This document shows, in pieces, positions 46,890 through 57,804 of a stretch of 64,000 nucleotides of DNA. The DNA is taken from assembly GCA_037157565.1 (NCBI GenBank), contig JAZHRO010000012.1, forward strand, positions 62,487,501 to 62,551,500, given 5' to 3'. Position 1 is the first letter of the stretch. Every line of letters begins with the position of its first letter. A program made the translations under genes and the position numbers. Source of the DNA: Thalassia testudinum (taxonomy: Eukaryota > Streptophyta > Magnoliopsida > Alismatales > Hydrocharitaceae). Under the pieces are notes generated by a model. That model was not told the origin of the DNA. It did no database searches and saw only the letters and a list, made by a program, of their open reading frames with translations.

Positions 46890-49487
46890 TGAAAGGACCC
46901 TTTCTTAGGGTCATTTAGCATTTCCAGAATCCGTAGGGGTTTTTGTGCAATTTTAAACCCCTTAGTTTTTGTTTTGAAGTTTGTAAGGGGGAAAGGAAAA
47001 TTGCAGGGGGCATCCCTGCAATTTTCCCCACCACCATCTCCCTACCAGGCACACCCTCTCCTCCCCCTCACCCCGCACGTTGCACCATCCCCCTGCGGCA
47101 CCCTCACCTCCCTCACTCTCCACCATCCCCTCCTCCATACATCCTCTCCCCATATATACACCCTCCTCTATTCGTCAATACACCAACAGTTGAGTGAGAG
47201 GAGAAGGAAAGGGAGAACAGAGAGCAGAGGAGTTCGGTGGCCTGAGAGAGGACTCATGAGGGAGTGAGGCAATTCTGCAGCTTCTGCGGCGAGAAAGGGC
47301 TCACAGACGGTTCTGCGGGATCATTTTTCCGCAGAATCAAACGTTCGGAGTGACCTCCAAACGTCGAGTCGAACGTCTGAAGGTAATATCAGACATCTAA
47401 TAGTGCATTTTTCTTGATTATTTTCCTGCCAAAGTTCTGACCGTGTGCGCGCATATGTTAGAGGATTGGAAAGCGCGGTGGTGTGAGGATAGAGGCAGTT
47501 TCAGACGTCTGGAAATGTCTCCAGGTGTTTGAAGACATCTTCGGATGTATGCACGGAGTTCCAGACGTCCGGAAAAGGCACCTCGAGCAAGGTGAGTCCT
47601 TGAGTTCGTTTAAGACGTTTGGGACTCTTCCCAGACGTCTAATTTTGATCAGGGTTGGTGTTTTTGGGCCCATTCAGGGCCCAAACGGAGTCGGATTTCT
47701 GCAAACGAAACATCATTGGTTTCCGTTAGAGTTTCCCTACGTAATGATATATTGTCTCTGCCATTTTGAGCTCGTTTGACCTGTCAATCTATGTCATAGG
47801 TGTCCAGTCCATCGAGTATATGGGACCTGTGGAGACGTTGGGAGCTACCGTACGAGCCCTCATTCCACCTAATTACCCTGGTAGAGTGGTTCTCACATTA
47901 ATCTCGGAATTAATAATTAAATTGCATGCATAGAAATAATTGAACCTAGGTTGTGAGATGAACCCTAGGACTGAAAAGAGATAAATGCATGCTACTTTAG
48001 AATATATTCGATCGAACCCTAGGATTGTGAAATGAACACTACGGCTGGAAGAAAAGCATATATAGTTAATGAATGATCAAGTTACCGTGAGGCCTCCTAA
48101 AATGAAATAAATCATGAGCTGCCTGTACTACCTGTAATGAACTACGTCATAAATGGAAATGCATGCTTGTACTGAATAATAGATGGTAGAATTTATGTTG
48201 CTTGCTCTACGTATAACGAACCAGATATGGAAATAAGAAAGCCCATGTATGAACCCTACAGGGAATTTAGAAGGAAACCAGGAATACGGAAGTGCGAAAA
48301 ACCTGATAGTTTTAGGAACACGTCGCCTACGGGCGACGATTCGAACTTGGATAAGGGAAGTGAGCTGGCCCTCGTGTACGTGGTACCGAGGAGAGCAACT
48401 ATCCCTTTAGAATAGAGGGGAGCTTGCCACCCCTTGGGTTGAGACCCGGGGTGGGTTTGGCCACTCTACGTCGACTCCTGTTTGGCACTCGCGTACGTGG
48501 TATCTAGGTGAGTTCCTTAGTGTAGGGGGGAGTTAGCCTCCCCATGGGACCCGAGGTTAGGTATGGCCACCCTACACCGACTCTTGTTAGCATGTTGGGA
48601 AAATCTGGATAGTCGGATGAGGGTTCGCGGATTGTAAGGGGCAAGACCCCTGTTCTGAGAGGGCAAGGTCTTGTGTTATTTCGTGTTGTACGTTTGGGCA
48701 TACCCGTTAATGGAAATGACTGACTGCGTGCCGGTGCGAGGTACCCATGCGCTTATCACGTGTGTTGTAGTCATCGCTACGTCGCGATCGTGACCTCAGG
48801 ATAGTAGACCGGGTGTAGGACTACCACGGGGGACTCTCTCGACCAGAAGAGTGCCACGTGTACATCCTACATCGTGGGAAAGCTGCAAGCAGGATCGTTC
48901 CCTTAGGGAACAAGAAGATTGAGAAATGTCATGGAACCTGATTAGAGTACTCGGATCAGAAAAACGATAATCGGAAACAGATGATAATAAGTAAACTATT
49001 AAATGCATGTTTAGCTAGCTACCTGTCTAAATTATATTGTAAGTGATTTAACCACCACTTTACTCAGTGTTAACTGTCCACAGATTTTATAACCTTGTTC
49101 AGGTTAGGGATTCAAGCAGCCAGAGCTATCGGTTGCCAAGGGCGCTGGGCCCAGTCGAGCCCAGCTATAGTATTCTTCTGTTCTCTTACAGAGAGTTTTG
49201 TGGTAGTGAGTACCTGTAGCTTATAGTTATTTTTAGTTATATTCGTGCCAGTTTCTATTGTGATGGCTATGTTCTGTACTTGTACTTCTCATTGATGGCC
49301 TGTAATATTATTGTGGTTGCCGTTCTCTTTCGTTACTGTCAGTTTTATATTTTCTACTTAGTTACATTACTCGTGTGGTTGTGGAATGAGCATACATTTG
49401 GTTATTTCTCGTTGGACTACTGGGTCTTGGGGTTTGTCGAGGCGAACCGTTCTCGGGTCTTGTAGGGAGACGGAGCGGGTCGTGACA
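46890..49487 (+). mobile_element. Solo LTR, Tekay-like Gypsy, opposite strand
   Basis: This is a 2598-bp LTR from TGAAAGGACCC to GGGTCGTGACA, with the perfect target duplication TCTCT at 46885-46889 and 49488-49492. It is a diverged, plus-strand relative of the other Gypsy LTRs: hairpin at 47309-47338, partly decayed AGACGTCT motifs at 47340-47645, CCCTAGGAYTG repeats near 47945-48035 and GGGG-hairpin remnants near 48630-48680. A TATA box (CATATATACA) lies at 47151-47160. It is more decayed than its relatives. Confidence 0.8.
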
Positions 49488-49492
49488 TCTCT

Positions 49493-50442
49493 CAAGACCT
49501 ACCGTATAGTTGGATCTGGATACGAGTATTCGGGTAGAGAACAGTGTTCAGGCTTGCGGGCGTGGTCGCAAGCGAGGAGTGAATAGTAGGCGAGTTATCG
49601 GGTGTGAGAAGTGCATGGGGACCCGATCCCCAGTGCTTGGGTGAAGAGCTGAGATCACAAAAATAATATATGTGTGCGTGCGTGCCTTTCATTCCACAAG
49701 GTGGGACTATCTTTGTCCCCCTCCTTCCTTTGCGTGCGCCAGCAGTAGGGATCTTTACTTCAATTGATCGCTGGTGCTACTACTGCTCAATTGGATCTGT
49801 AGGAGGCTTATTGGTGTTGTCCGCAGTACGTGGAAGTGGAAGCGAGGTCGAGCTTGGACGGATCGCGACGGATGAAGTCGAGGATGATGGTGACGACGGT
49901 GGTCGAAGGACTAATGAGTTGTGGCTCATCATAGCTAAAATGTCCAAGTTAAGCTAGAAACTAAGTTAAACACTATCGAATTAACACAAAGAAAGGGTTA
50001 AGTGTGGAAAATAGAGAAAAAGACCTAAAACACCAAATCTGTGCTAAAGATGCATAATTAGGTCATTTATTGAGATATTCTATTAAATAATGTAAAATTG
50101 TGATCCAATTGTAAATTGAACACACAAATAAGTTCAAAAGTTCAAATCAAAAGTATAATTAACTTCTTAAATGTTCAATTAAGCTTCCATAAAAACTTAA
50201 TTGCATTTGGACATCATTAGGGCCTTGCAATTAGAGATTCTCATTTAGGTCCGTAGGTCATCACATTTCATTTTTAGAAATCTCTCCAGGGACCTATTTG
50301 ATACTCGGAGGGACCTATTTGCAACATTCTAGGGACTACTCTGATAGGATTCTTAACCACTTAAGGGACTCTCTACTGTTGTTCCACCGTTTCACTTGAG
50401 GGGCTTTGTTTGCAATTTCACCAATAGAACCTGAGAACGATG
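49493..50442. other. Unassigned flank
   Basis: There is no recognisable gene. 50200-50440 repeats phrases like AGGGACCTATTTG (50289 and 50310), a type of wording common in decayed LTRs. The left target site of the large element, CACCT, is at 50443-50447. Confidence 0.3.
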
Positions 50443-50447
50443 CACCT

Positions 50448-52118
50448 TGTTGAACGCTCGGGTTGCTACGCTAATGTGTTTGGTTTTGAAAACCTGTCGT
50501 TGTAGTTTGAAAGCAAAGAACTCGTGCTCAACAAATAAAATTTATACCGGAATGGAAATCCTGAGTTGAACACAGGGAGGCGGACGTTTGATTTAAAAAC
50601 ACGCGTTTGATTTATTTGTCACGAAGTAAATTATTTGATTCTAACTATCTAACTATTTATAATAAATAGAAGAGAGGGAGAGAGAATATTACAAACAAAA
50701 ACCAAAAAGAGATGTAGAATGAACATGGAATTTCATCATCAGAAAGATTGTTCATTACACTAGAAAGCGGGAAAAATGATTACACTAGAAAGCAGTAAAT
50801 CTACTCTAGAAAGCATTAAAAAGAATGGGGAGAGAGATATCCTCCTCGACGGTCGCTTGGAGGACAAGCCGGACGGGACGACGCCTGGACGAAGGAGGAA
50901 GAAGCGGAAGAATGGGAATGGGGTAGCACGTCGTCGTCGTCGCGGGATCCGCTTCCGAAAGGGGACGAAAAGTTGACTTTATCTTGCGAGAAGCATCCCG
51001 GGTGTGGGACAAGCTTCTCTTGAGCTTTGGAGAGGGAGAGAAGAGAAAAAAGGGATGAGAATTTCATATGGAGGGGGTCTCCTTTTATAGTTGCAAGGAG
51101 TGGGGGCAATTTGGTCATTACAACTCTAAAAACATTAATTCAGGACCTTTAGTGATGGATAAAACCGTCGCTAAAGGTCTGAACGTGGGCGTAGCGGGCG
51201 GCTCGCACGTACCCGCTCGCTTTCTCGCGCGTGTAACGCACGTACACGTCCAGCCGCTCTAAGTCGTCAAATCGCGAGATCGAACGGCTTAAATCGCGCT
51301 ACTGCCCGCCTCCTTTGCGCGCCCGCCCGCGTGCGATTTCGCGTGAGGTGAGGCGTGCAATAACGTGTGGGACAGATTGGGTGCCCGCAGCCTCTCAATC
51401 GCAATCGAGCGATCGCGGAGCCCGCTAACCCGTGCTCCAGCACCCGCTCGCGAGGAGTCGATCGCGTGCCGCTTGCTCGCGATAGAGCTTCCGCCCGCTG
51501 CGCTGCATCGTCGAGACGGTCGCGCGGATGAAATCAGGCACGCACATCCACAGCCGTTGCTTGCGCATCCAACGACGGAAAAGCGGCGCTCTGACTGAAG
51601 AAGAGAAGGTGCAGCGGGTGCTTCGGCTGATTGGGCGGCTGAGATGGCGCCATGTGGCGCCATTTTAGCCGTCCATCTTCTGGATGATGTAGATGGTGCC
51701 ACGGTTGTCGGATTGAGTCGATTTTCGCGTCGTTAGGCTGCGATCGTCGATCCGAATCCATCTGTGTGGTCGGATTTGTTGTTTGAAGTGTGGATTCACA
51801 CCATCTTGGTCTTTGATCTTCTAGGATTCTGCGATCACTATCTGATGCTACAGATGCCTGATTAGGGCGATCTTGGAGTCATTAAACTTCAATCGTCACC
51901 CTGATCACATCTGTACGGTTGGATCTTCGATCCGAGGCCCCGATAAAAAGTTTTGCCTGTCCATGAACGTAAAAGGAGACAATTAACCTCCATTTTATTC
52001 AAACTACTCTAAATGCAAGATGATGCGTGCTATGCAATATTTATAGTATGCAATGCAATCCTATGCTTAAGAACATGCATAAATAGACATCTTAAGTAGT
52101 GTAAGCATGTTTACATCA
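50448..52118 (-). repeat. 3' LTR of LARD-like element
   Basis: The LTR is 1671 bp. A 15-base-arm inverted repeat at 51144-51179 (GACCTTTAGTGATGG with its near complement and an ATAAAA loop) resembles CACTA subterminal repeats. A degenerate form of the CACGTG palindrome lies at about 51643-51664. Open frames in its CpG-rich part are not supported as genes. Confidence 0.88.
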
Positions 52119-52142
52119 TACCCCCATGCCTATCTTTTGCTA
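52119..52142 (-). other. Polypurine tract of LARD-like element
   Basis: The minus strand reads AAAAGATAGGCATGGGGGTA directly before the 3' LTR start TGATGTAAAC. Confidence 0.65.
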
Positions 52143-52155
52143 GTCCCTAGCAAAA
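52135..52155. other. Perfect 9-bp stem beside the polypurine tract
   Basis: TTTTGCTAG and CTAGCAAAA are separated by TCC. The stem partly overlaps the polypurine tract, so it could affect plus-strand priming (inference). Confidence 0.7.
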
Positions 52156-53929
52156 ACTATATGCTATTTATAGAAGAATCAGGTTGGATTATTTGGGCAT
52201 GAGTTATTTTCAATCATTAAGAAAATGTCTACCTAGGATCTGAACTTTCAAAGACACAACGGTGCTTGAGTATCTACCAAAATGCAAACCGCCTCAAGCC
52301 CTCGCCTTATTCAAAGAAAAATTTCTTTTTCTCTTTTTCCTCTTTTCTAATTTTTTTTGGATTTTCAAGTTTTAGGGTTTAAGAGTGCCTTTATACAGCC
52401 ATTCAACTCACCCAAGATTTGATGAGAACCCTAAGTTCTAAGCATCTTATTGTGAATGTGATAGACTCGTTGACCGGCAGTTAAAACAAACTTTGGATTT
52501 CTATGCCACTAGGTGACCTAAAAAAGAATTCTGCCTAAAGGTGTATCTTTACAACCGGTAGCTTTCTCCCTACTTTTATTTTTTTACGGGGTCAACACAA
52601 GGGTGAATCCAATGTATATCTCCCCGATTTATTCTACTTCTCTGCTTCTTCTTAAGTGTTTTGGGAATTTTCAGTGCATTCATTGAGCTGGGTTCTGAAC
52701 AACCGGTCGATGAGCTGTTACTACCGACAACTTGCCAGCCATACTCATGTGGCTGATTGCACAGCAAAAATACACTAATAAATATGCCATCTTGTGTTAT
52801 TTCCTAGCACTGCCATTGCATATTAGGTAGCTATAGTTACATTTGTAAAAAGACACTTGCATGCATTTATTTAAGAGGGGAGGATAATGCGAATAATTGG
52901 CCATGTAATTAACATCTTCTTTAAGTGTTGCCTCGCAATTTCACCTTCTTCATTTCTTTATTTCCTTTGAATTTCTTCTCCCTCGTGCGGCTGCAGGGCA
53001 AGGGGCTTGCGCTTGTTCGCGCCATTCCTCTGCCTAGCAGCATGGCTGGTCATGCACGCCTGCAGCATGGCTGTGGCAGGCTCCCGCTTCTTTAAAAAAG
53101 CCTGGCCATCTTCCTTGTGCGGGAGAGCTTGGAACACACAACTCACAGACACCTTCATCCAGGCCATCTTCCTCCCCTCTTCCCCTCCATATGTAGTCTC
53201 TCTTCTCATTGAAGAGACACATTGCGGGCAGGAGCAGGCTCACAGTGGTCCCATGACCACCACTGCGAGTTCCACCACTGTCCAGCTCCTCCGAGAGCAG
53301 GTGGGCATGGTGGTTTCATTCTCTGTTTCCATCGCTGAAGCCCTTGCTACCATTGTCGAAGCTCCAAGTTCCGGAGCTCCAGCAGCAGCGCAGCGGCCTC
53401 CAGCAACCGCGCAGGCCACTGCGCGCACACCTACGATGTCTACAGGCTCTCCCCGCACGCGCAGGTGCCTTCCAGCGCACCCGCGCACGCAGAACCGGCC
53501 GCAACCAGTTGTCCATCCCGCACGGCACTGTAGCTACTGTTCACTCCTCTCAGTGCGACACTGTAGCTACAGTGTGGTGACCGGGTTGTTTCTCACTTAT
53601 CCGGTCACCGCGCGTTCTCTCTCCTCCTCGCGACCATCTCCAGCTAGTTGCGCACGCCTGTGCCCGCGTCCGTCCACGCCCGCTCCCGTTCCAGCCCTCA
53701 GTGCAGTGTGCTGCGTTGCGCTCTCTCTCACACTTCCGCTCCCGCCCGCGCACTAAGGCAGCACGTGCGCCCACTCCAGCACTCGCGCGCAGCCTTGTGC
53801 GCCTGCGCGTGCCTGCATTTGTGCCTTGGCCATCAGATGATGGACACAGCCCCCAAACAGCTTAACACGCGTGCCCTCTTCCTCCAGCGTGCACTCCTCA
53901 CTCATACACACACCACACTCGTACACACA
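52156..53929 (-). other. LARD interior, no gene supported
   Basis: 52156-52960 is AT-rich and contains a block near 52685-52745 (TTCTGAACAA, then ACTTGCCAGCCATA) that recurs at about 55145-55195. 53000-53760 is GC-rich. A plus-strand frame of 249 codons exists at 53007-53756, but it is antisense to the element, of biased Ala/Pro/Ser composition and without any domain, so I do not call it. Near 53565 there is the palindrome CACTGTAGCTACAGTG. Confidence 0.5.
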
Positions 53930-53963
53930 CACACACTTGTACACTCACACTCACTTGTACACA

Positions 53964-54021
<58 letters not shown>

Positions 54022-54270
54022 TACTTATACAAATATATCTATATACATATATACATATATATATCTATATATACATGTATATAGATATATATATGTATAT
54101 ATGTATATAGATATATTTGTATAAGTATCTATATATATATATATATACCTATATATATATTTACATATCTATATATATATACATAACTACATATACACCT
54201 ATATAGTTACAACTCTATCTATATATATACATATAAATATATATTTACATATATACACATATATATATTT
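53930..54270. repeat. (CA)n and (TA)n microsatellite
   Basis: Short (CA)n runs at 53905-53960 lead into an uninterrupted (TA)n of about 50 bp at 53966-54018. TATA/TACATA/ATCTATA variants follow to 54270. A second (TA)n is at about 54513-54531. The tract can form cruciforms and is likely to vary in length. Confidence 0.9.
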
Positions 54271-54819
54271 TTACATTCATATGACCTACCTGTATCTATA
54301 CGCACTAGTCACTCCACCACACGTTATATCGCAGGAATATCTCCATCAGTTGCTGATATTCCCCGATACCTGCGTAAAGAAAGCGCCTCTGCACACACTC
54401 CCACACATCCATCCTACACTCTACACGACACTTCGTCTTGTTGGTTGCGTCTTTCTAGACGTGGACCAACTTGACACTATGCTACACGCCATTTTCACTT
54501 CCACCCCCACCCCTATATATATATATATATTTGTACAAGCAACCTACCTTGCTTTTATTTCTCTTTTGTTTCCTGCTATTAAAAAGATAAAAAAAAAGAG
54601 TAAAAGAGAAAAGATAATCCTTGTCTTGTAGGTACTCGATCTTGCGAATAGCAAGACCAGTTTTTTTTGGAAACCCTAAGTTGGCTCAAAGCCAAGAACA
54701 ATTTGGCTCAAAGCCAAGGACCTAATTTTGAGGGTGTACCTCAAGGACAAAAATTATCAGCAAAAAAAAATCTTAAATAGAAAAAACCAAAAACATAATA
54801 AATATACGGAAGAGATACG
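54271..54819. other. LARD interior, no gene
   Basis: Nothing is identifiable except the duplicated phrase TTGGCTCAAAGCCAAG (54684-54719), itself an inverted repeat (TTGGCT/AGCCAA). Confidence 0.4.
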
Positions 54820-54945
54820 TTTTAGGTAAGGTGTAGAAACTCATTCACCTTTAATCCCCGCCTCCCTAAGTTCGACCCTCGGTCTAAAAGTGACTAAGAT
54901 AAAATTAAGTAGGCCAGGTTAAAAAATTTTATGAAAGATGGTTAG
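54820..54945 (+). mobile_element. Possible SINE, copy 2
   Basis: A B-box-like AAGTTCGACCCTCGG lies at about 54868-54882, with a weak A-box-like TTAGGTAAGGTGTAG upstream. The A-rich tail ending TTTTATGAAAG is like the tail at 18985. It is probably the same SINE family as 18843-18985, more eroded. Confidence 0.35.
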
Positions 54946-55639
54946 ACTCGATTTAGGTTAACCACTATGCTCACTTCAACGATAATTTCACCATATTAAC
55001 ACAACCTATCTGAGCTCTAACAGCGGCGAAGTGTGGCTTTTTTTTTTCTTTTCTCCTTTTCTTTTTGATTTTCTTTTAAGTAGGTGGCTTCCCTTGTCTA
55101 AGATTTACTTAAAGGCAGCAAAAAGAGAAAGGTCCAGTGACTGGGCTCTGAACAATCTACTTATGGGCTGTTACCCACGATAACTTGCCAGCCATATCAC
55201 CTTAGAAGGTTCATTAGCTACACAATTTTCGTTAAAATCGTCGAATAACGAGTCAGTGACAAGATAGTGTGTAGATGCTAAAAACTCAAAGTTCCCTTAA
55301 ATCAGAGGACGGGTTGATAAGTCGTGTACTTATCACCCAAACTTATTTACTCAAATTAAAATAAAATTCAGATGGCGAGAACTCGAAAGACAAATCCACA
55401 TTTTAATGGATACACAGGCTGATTAAGTCTGAAGACCTGAAGGGTCTTTGTGTTCAAATCATAATGTATTATTTCCTAAGATTGAAAATTTTCTTAAACC
55501 CAAGTTCTATTTCCTAATTCCACAAAATTTTTTTTAATAAAAGAAAATAAAATAAATCTACGGAGCTGACGAATAAATTCAGAGATGAATATCCACCCCC
55601 CCATGCCTATCTAATGCAATGTCCTCATTGTATTAAAAA
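54946..55639 (-). other. LARD interior with second polypurine-like block
   Basis: On the minus strand GATAGGCATGGGGGGGTGG lies at 55593-55611, nearly the same words as the true polypurine tract at 52119-52142. The CTTGCCAGCCATA block near 55185 also matches 52730. The 3' non-coding part therefore looks duplicated. Confidence 0.55.
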
Positions 55640-57431
55640 GACATAAAACAGAGTGAAATAGAGTAGAAAGCACTTGAATTGCGTGAATGCCAGGTCCGCT
55701 CTGAGATGAAAACTAAAAAGAACTGTATACGTGCTGAATTTAGTGCCTTCAGCTAGGCACATTATACAAAGAAGAGAATTAAAGAATTCACAGGTGCAGG
55801 TCAGAATCAGAATAAACAGATGAAACCTCAGATCTGCCAGCAAATGTCCACAGATGTGGACCAAATTGTGGTGTAGACCCATACCTCATAATCGAGAATA
55901 TCTCAGATTCTGGATAAAAATTACCCAAAACCTAAAATCAATATGCAAGCGGGGTCGAGCTTGCGATTTATGAGGATGCAACCCAAGACCAAAAAGTCAG
56001 GTTACAGAGAATTCAAGCTCAAAAGAATAATCATTGAATGTATGCTTAGGTTGGACATCCTCAGAACAGATGTCGTACGGGTCCTGGTTTGATGGTTTTA
56101 GCTTAATAGGAACCCTTCGACTCAGTCTTTTACTTCCTCCAGAACTTGCTTCTCAAATCAAAATTTCCCGGCTCCTATCTTCCCCATTTAGCATGTCAAA
56201 TTCCAGGACCTCTTGCATATTAATCACCCCGTCTGAAATCTCCAAGTCTAAATGACGTGGCTGAATCAGAATTGACTTAGGTCTAATTATCTCAGAAACA
56301 GAATCATCGATAAGCTCAATGGGGTGTAACTGACAATCAGGGCATTGAATTGAATCCTCCATAAAATGCGATTCTGGATCAGTAATGTGAGCCCCAATAA
56401 GATCAGTTTCCTCAATTATTGGGCTATCAAATGATCTATCAGGTTCCTCAGACCCAATCGTCTCACAAAAATCATATTCTGTAAACTCGCTTGAGACTTC
56501 GCAAATTGAATCTTCACCATCAGAATCAAAGAAATCAAGATCCATATTAATGTGTCTCAAAATCATCTGTCATTTTCTGATCCAAAGAGACATACGTTTT
56601 CTCGTACCCTGGATTAGGGATCTCAAGTGAAGAAATCAGATCATCCTTAATTTGTTGCTCCAATTCAATCTGGTCAGCCTCGTAACACGTGTCCTCCCCA
56701 ATAGGTGCCTAAACGGGTTCTGAAATTAGCTCTCCTAAAGAGGGTTCATCCTGGGAATCATCCCATGATTGAATCAAAGCGACCACAAATCTCATCCTCA
56801 ATTTCGCTAAGTTCCCAAGTAGAAACTCACCCGGGTTCTTATCCTTAACATCCTAGAGCCAACCCAACAAATACTTATTCAAATTATCAATCATCTGAAT
56901 CAGGGGCTCCAATCTCTCAATGCAAGGTATTGGCTGAACTTCTAAAGATTGTATGATATTCCTCAAGTTAGCCAGAACCTTATCTTGAACCTGGTTACCT
57001 TGAACCAAATGAGTTGGTTTATGGTTGGGTGGGTTTGGGATCAATGCAGGGGAATTAACGAATTGAGATTCATTATACCCTTCCTGATAATAGGTCATTT
57101 CAGATTGTTCAAAAGGTGGTGATGACCTAAAGGTAGTGTAATCAGAGGATGGGTAAGGATCAGTGTATCCTTTTTTATTGTAGATCGTATTAGGTTGTTC
57201 ATGAAAGGGTGACGATCTATAATCGATGTGGCTCTGAGAAGGATAGAAATCACAATCATAGTGTTTAGGGTTAGACCCTAACTATGGAGGTTCGAAACTG
57301 TATCCCCAATCCGAGTTATCCCAACTAACTGATGGTTGATTACAGTACGAGTCGGAATAATCGTCATCTTGAGGATAATTCAAAATAGGAGGGAAAGAGT
57401 GGGAATGCATATAATATGTGGAAGGATTCAT
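55640..57431 (-). pseudogene. Unknown acidic ORF of LARD-like element
   Basis: The minus-strand frame starts at the ATG at 57431 (MNPSTYYMHSHSFPP) after the leader. The first part is rich in Tyr, Ser, Asp and Pro (YCNQPS, DWGYSFEPP). A TAG at 57282-57284 interrupts it, and a stop at 56853-56855 follows a Leu/Ile-rich segment (KVLANLRNIIQSLEVQP). A second frame, 56566-56153, is very acidic (DLDFFDSDGEDSICEVSSEF) and includes a CPDC pair. The frames adjoin, so a frameshift near 56570 probably split one protein. I recognise no Gag, protease or pol domain; it occupies the position where gag would be. It may be a divergent or unrelated LARD protein. Decayed coding may extend to about 55640. Confidence 0.5.
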
Positions 57432-57804
57432 GAGAGACAGGAGGAAGAAAGGAAACAATCAAACCTATCCTTAAGTGGCCTAGCCTAAAGACCTACAGAC
57501 TCCCAAAACCCGTCTTGAGATAAAGGAACGATTTGATCTACTTCTGTCTGTTCAATCCAACCAGTTAGAAGGAGGGACTGGGGAGAAAGTTCTTCCTTCG
57601 TTCTTAGTGTACCCCCCAGCCATGATCGTTTGATTCTACTCCCCTATCTAGACATCAGATTGAATAGTAGAAACAGACTAATCGAAAATAATCTTGTTCT
57701 GGGCTTTGAAGAGCGAGTCGAATCCTTAAGGCCAACAAATACTCTGTTTTATTTTGGACTAGGTTTGAATGTGCTTTGGAAGGTGATGGACCCTTTATAT
57801 GGGT

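Noticed and set aside
51289..51702. Minus-strand frames of 137-150 codons in the LARD LTRs (also 62112-62564)
   Set aside because: They lie within the LTRs, have no recognisable domain, and differ in frame between the two LTRs. They come from CpG-rich sequence with few stops.
53007..53756. A 249-codon plus-strand frame
   Set aside because: It lies antisense to the LARD-like element in a GC-rich block, with biased Ala/Pro/Ser/Arg composition, no domain, and equally long frames on the other strand.
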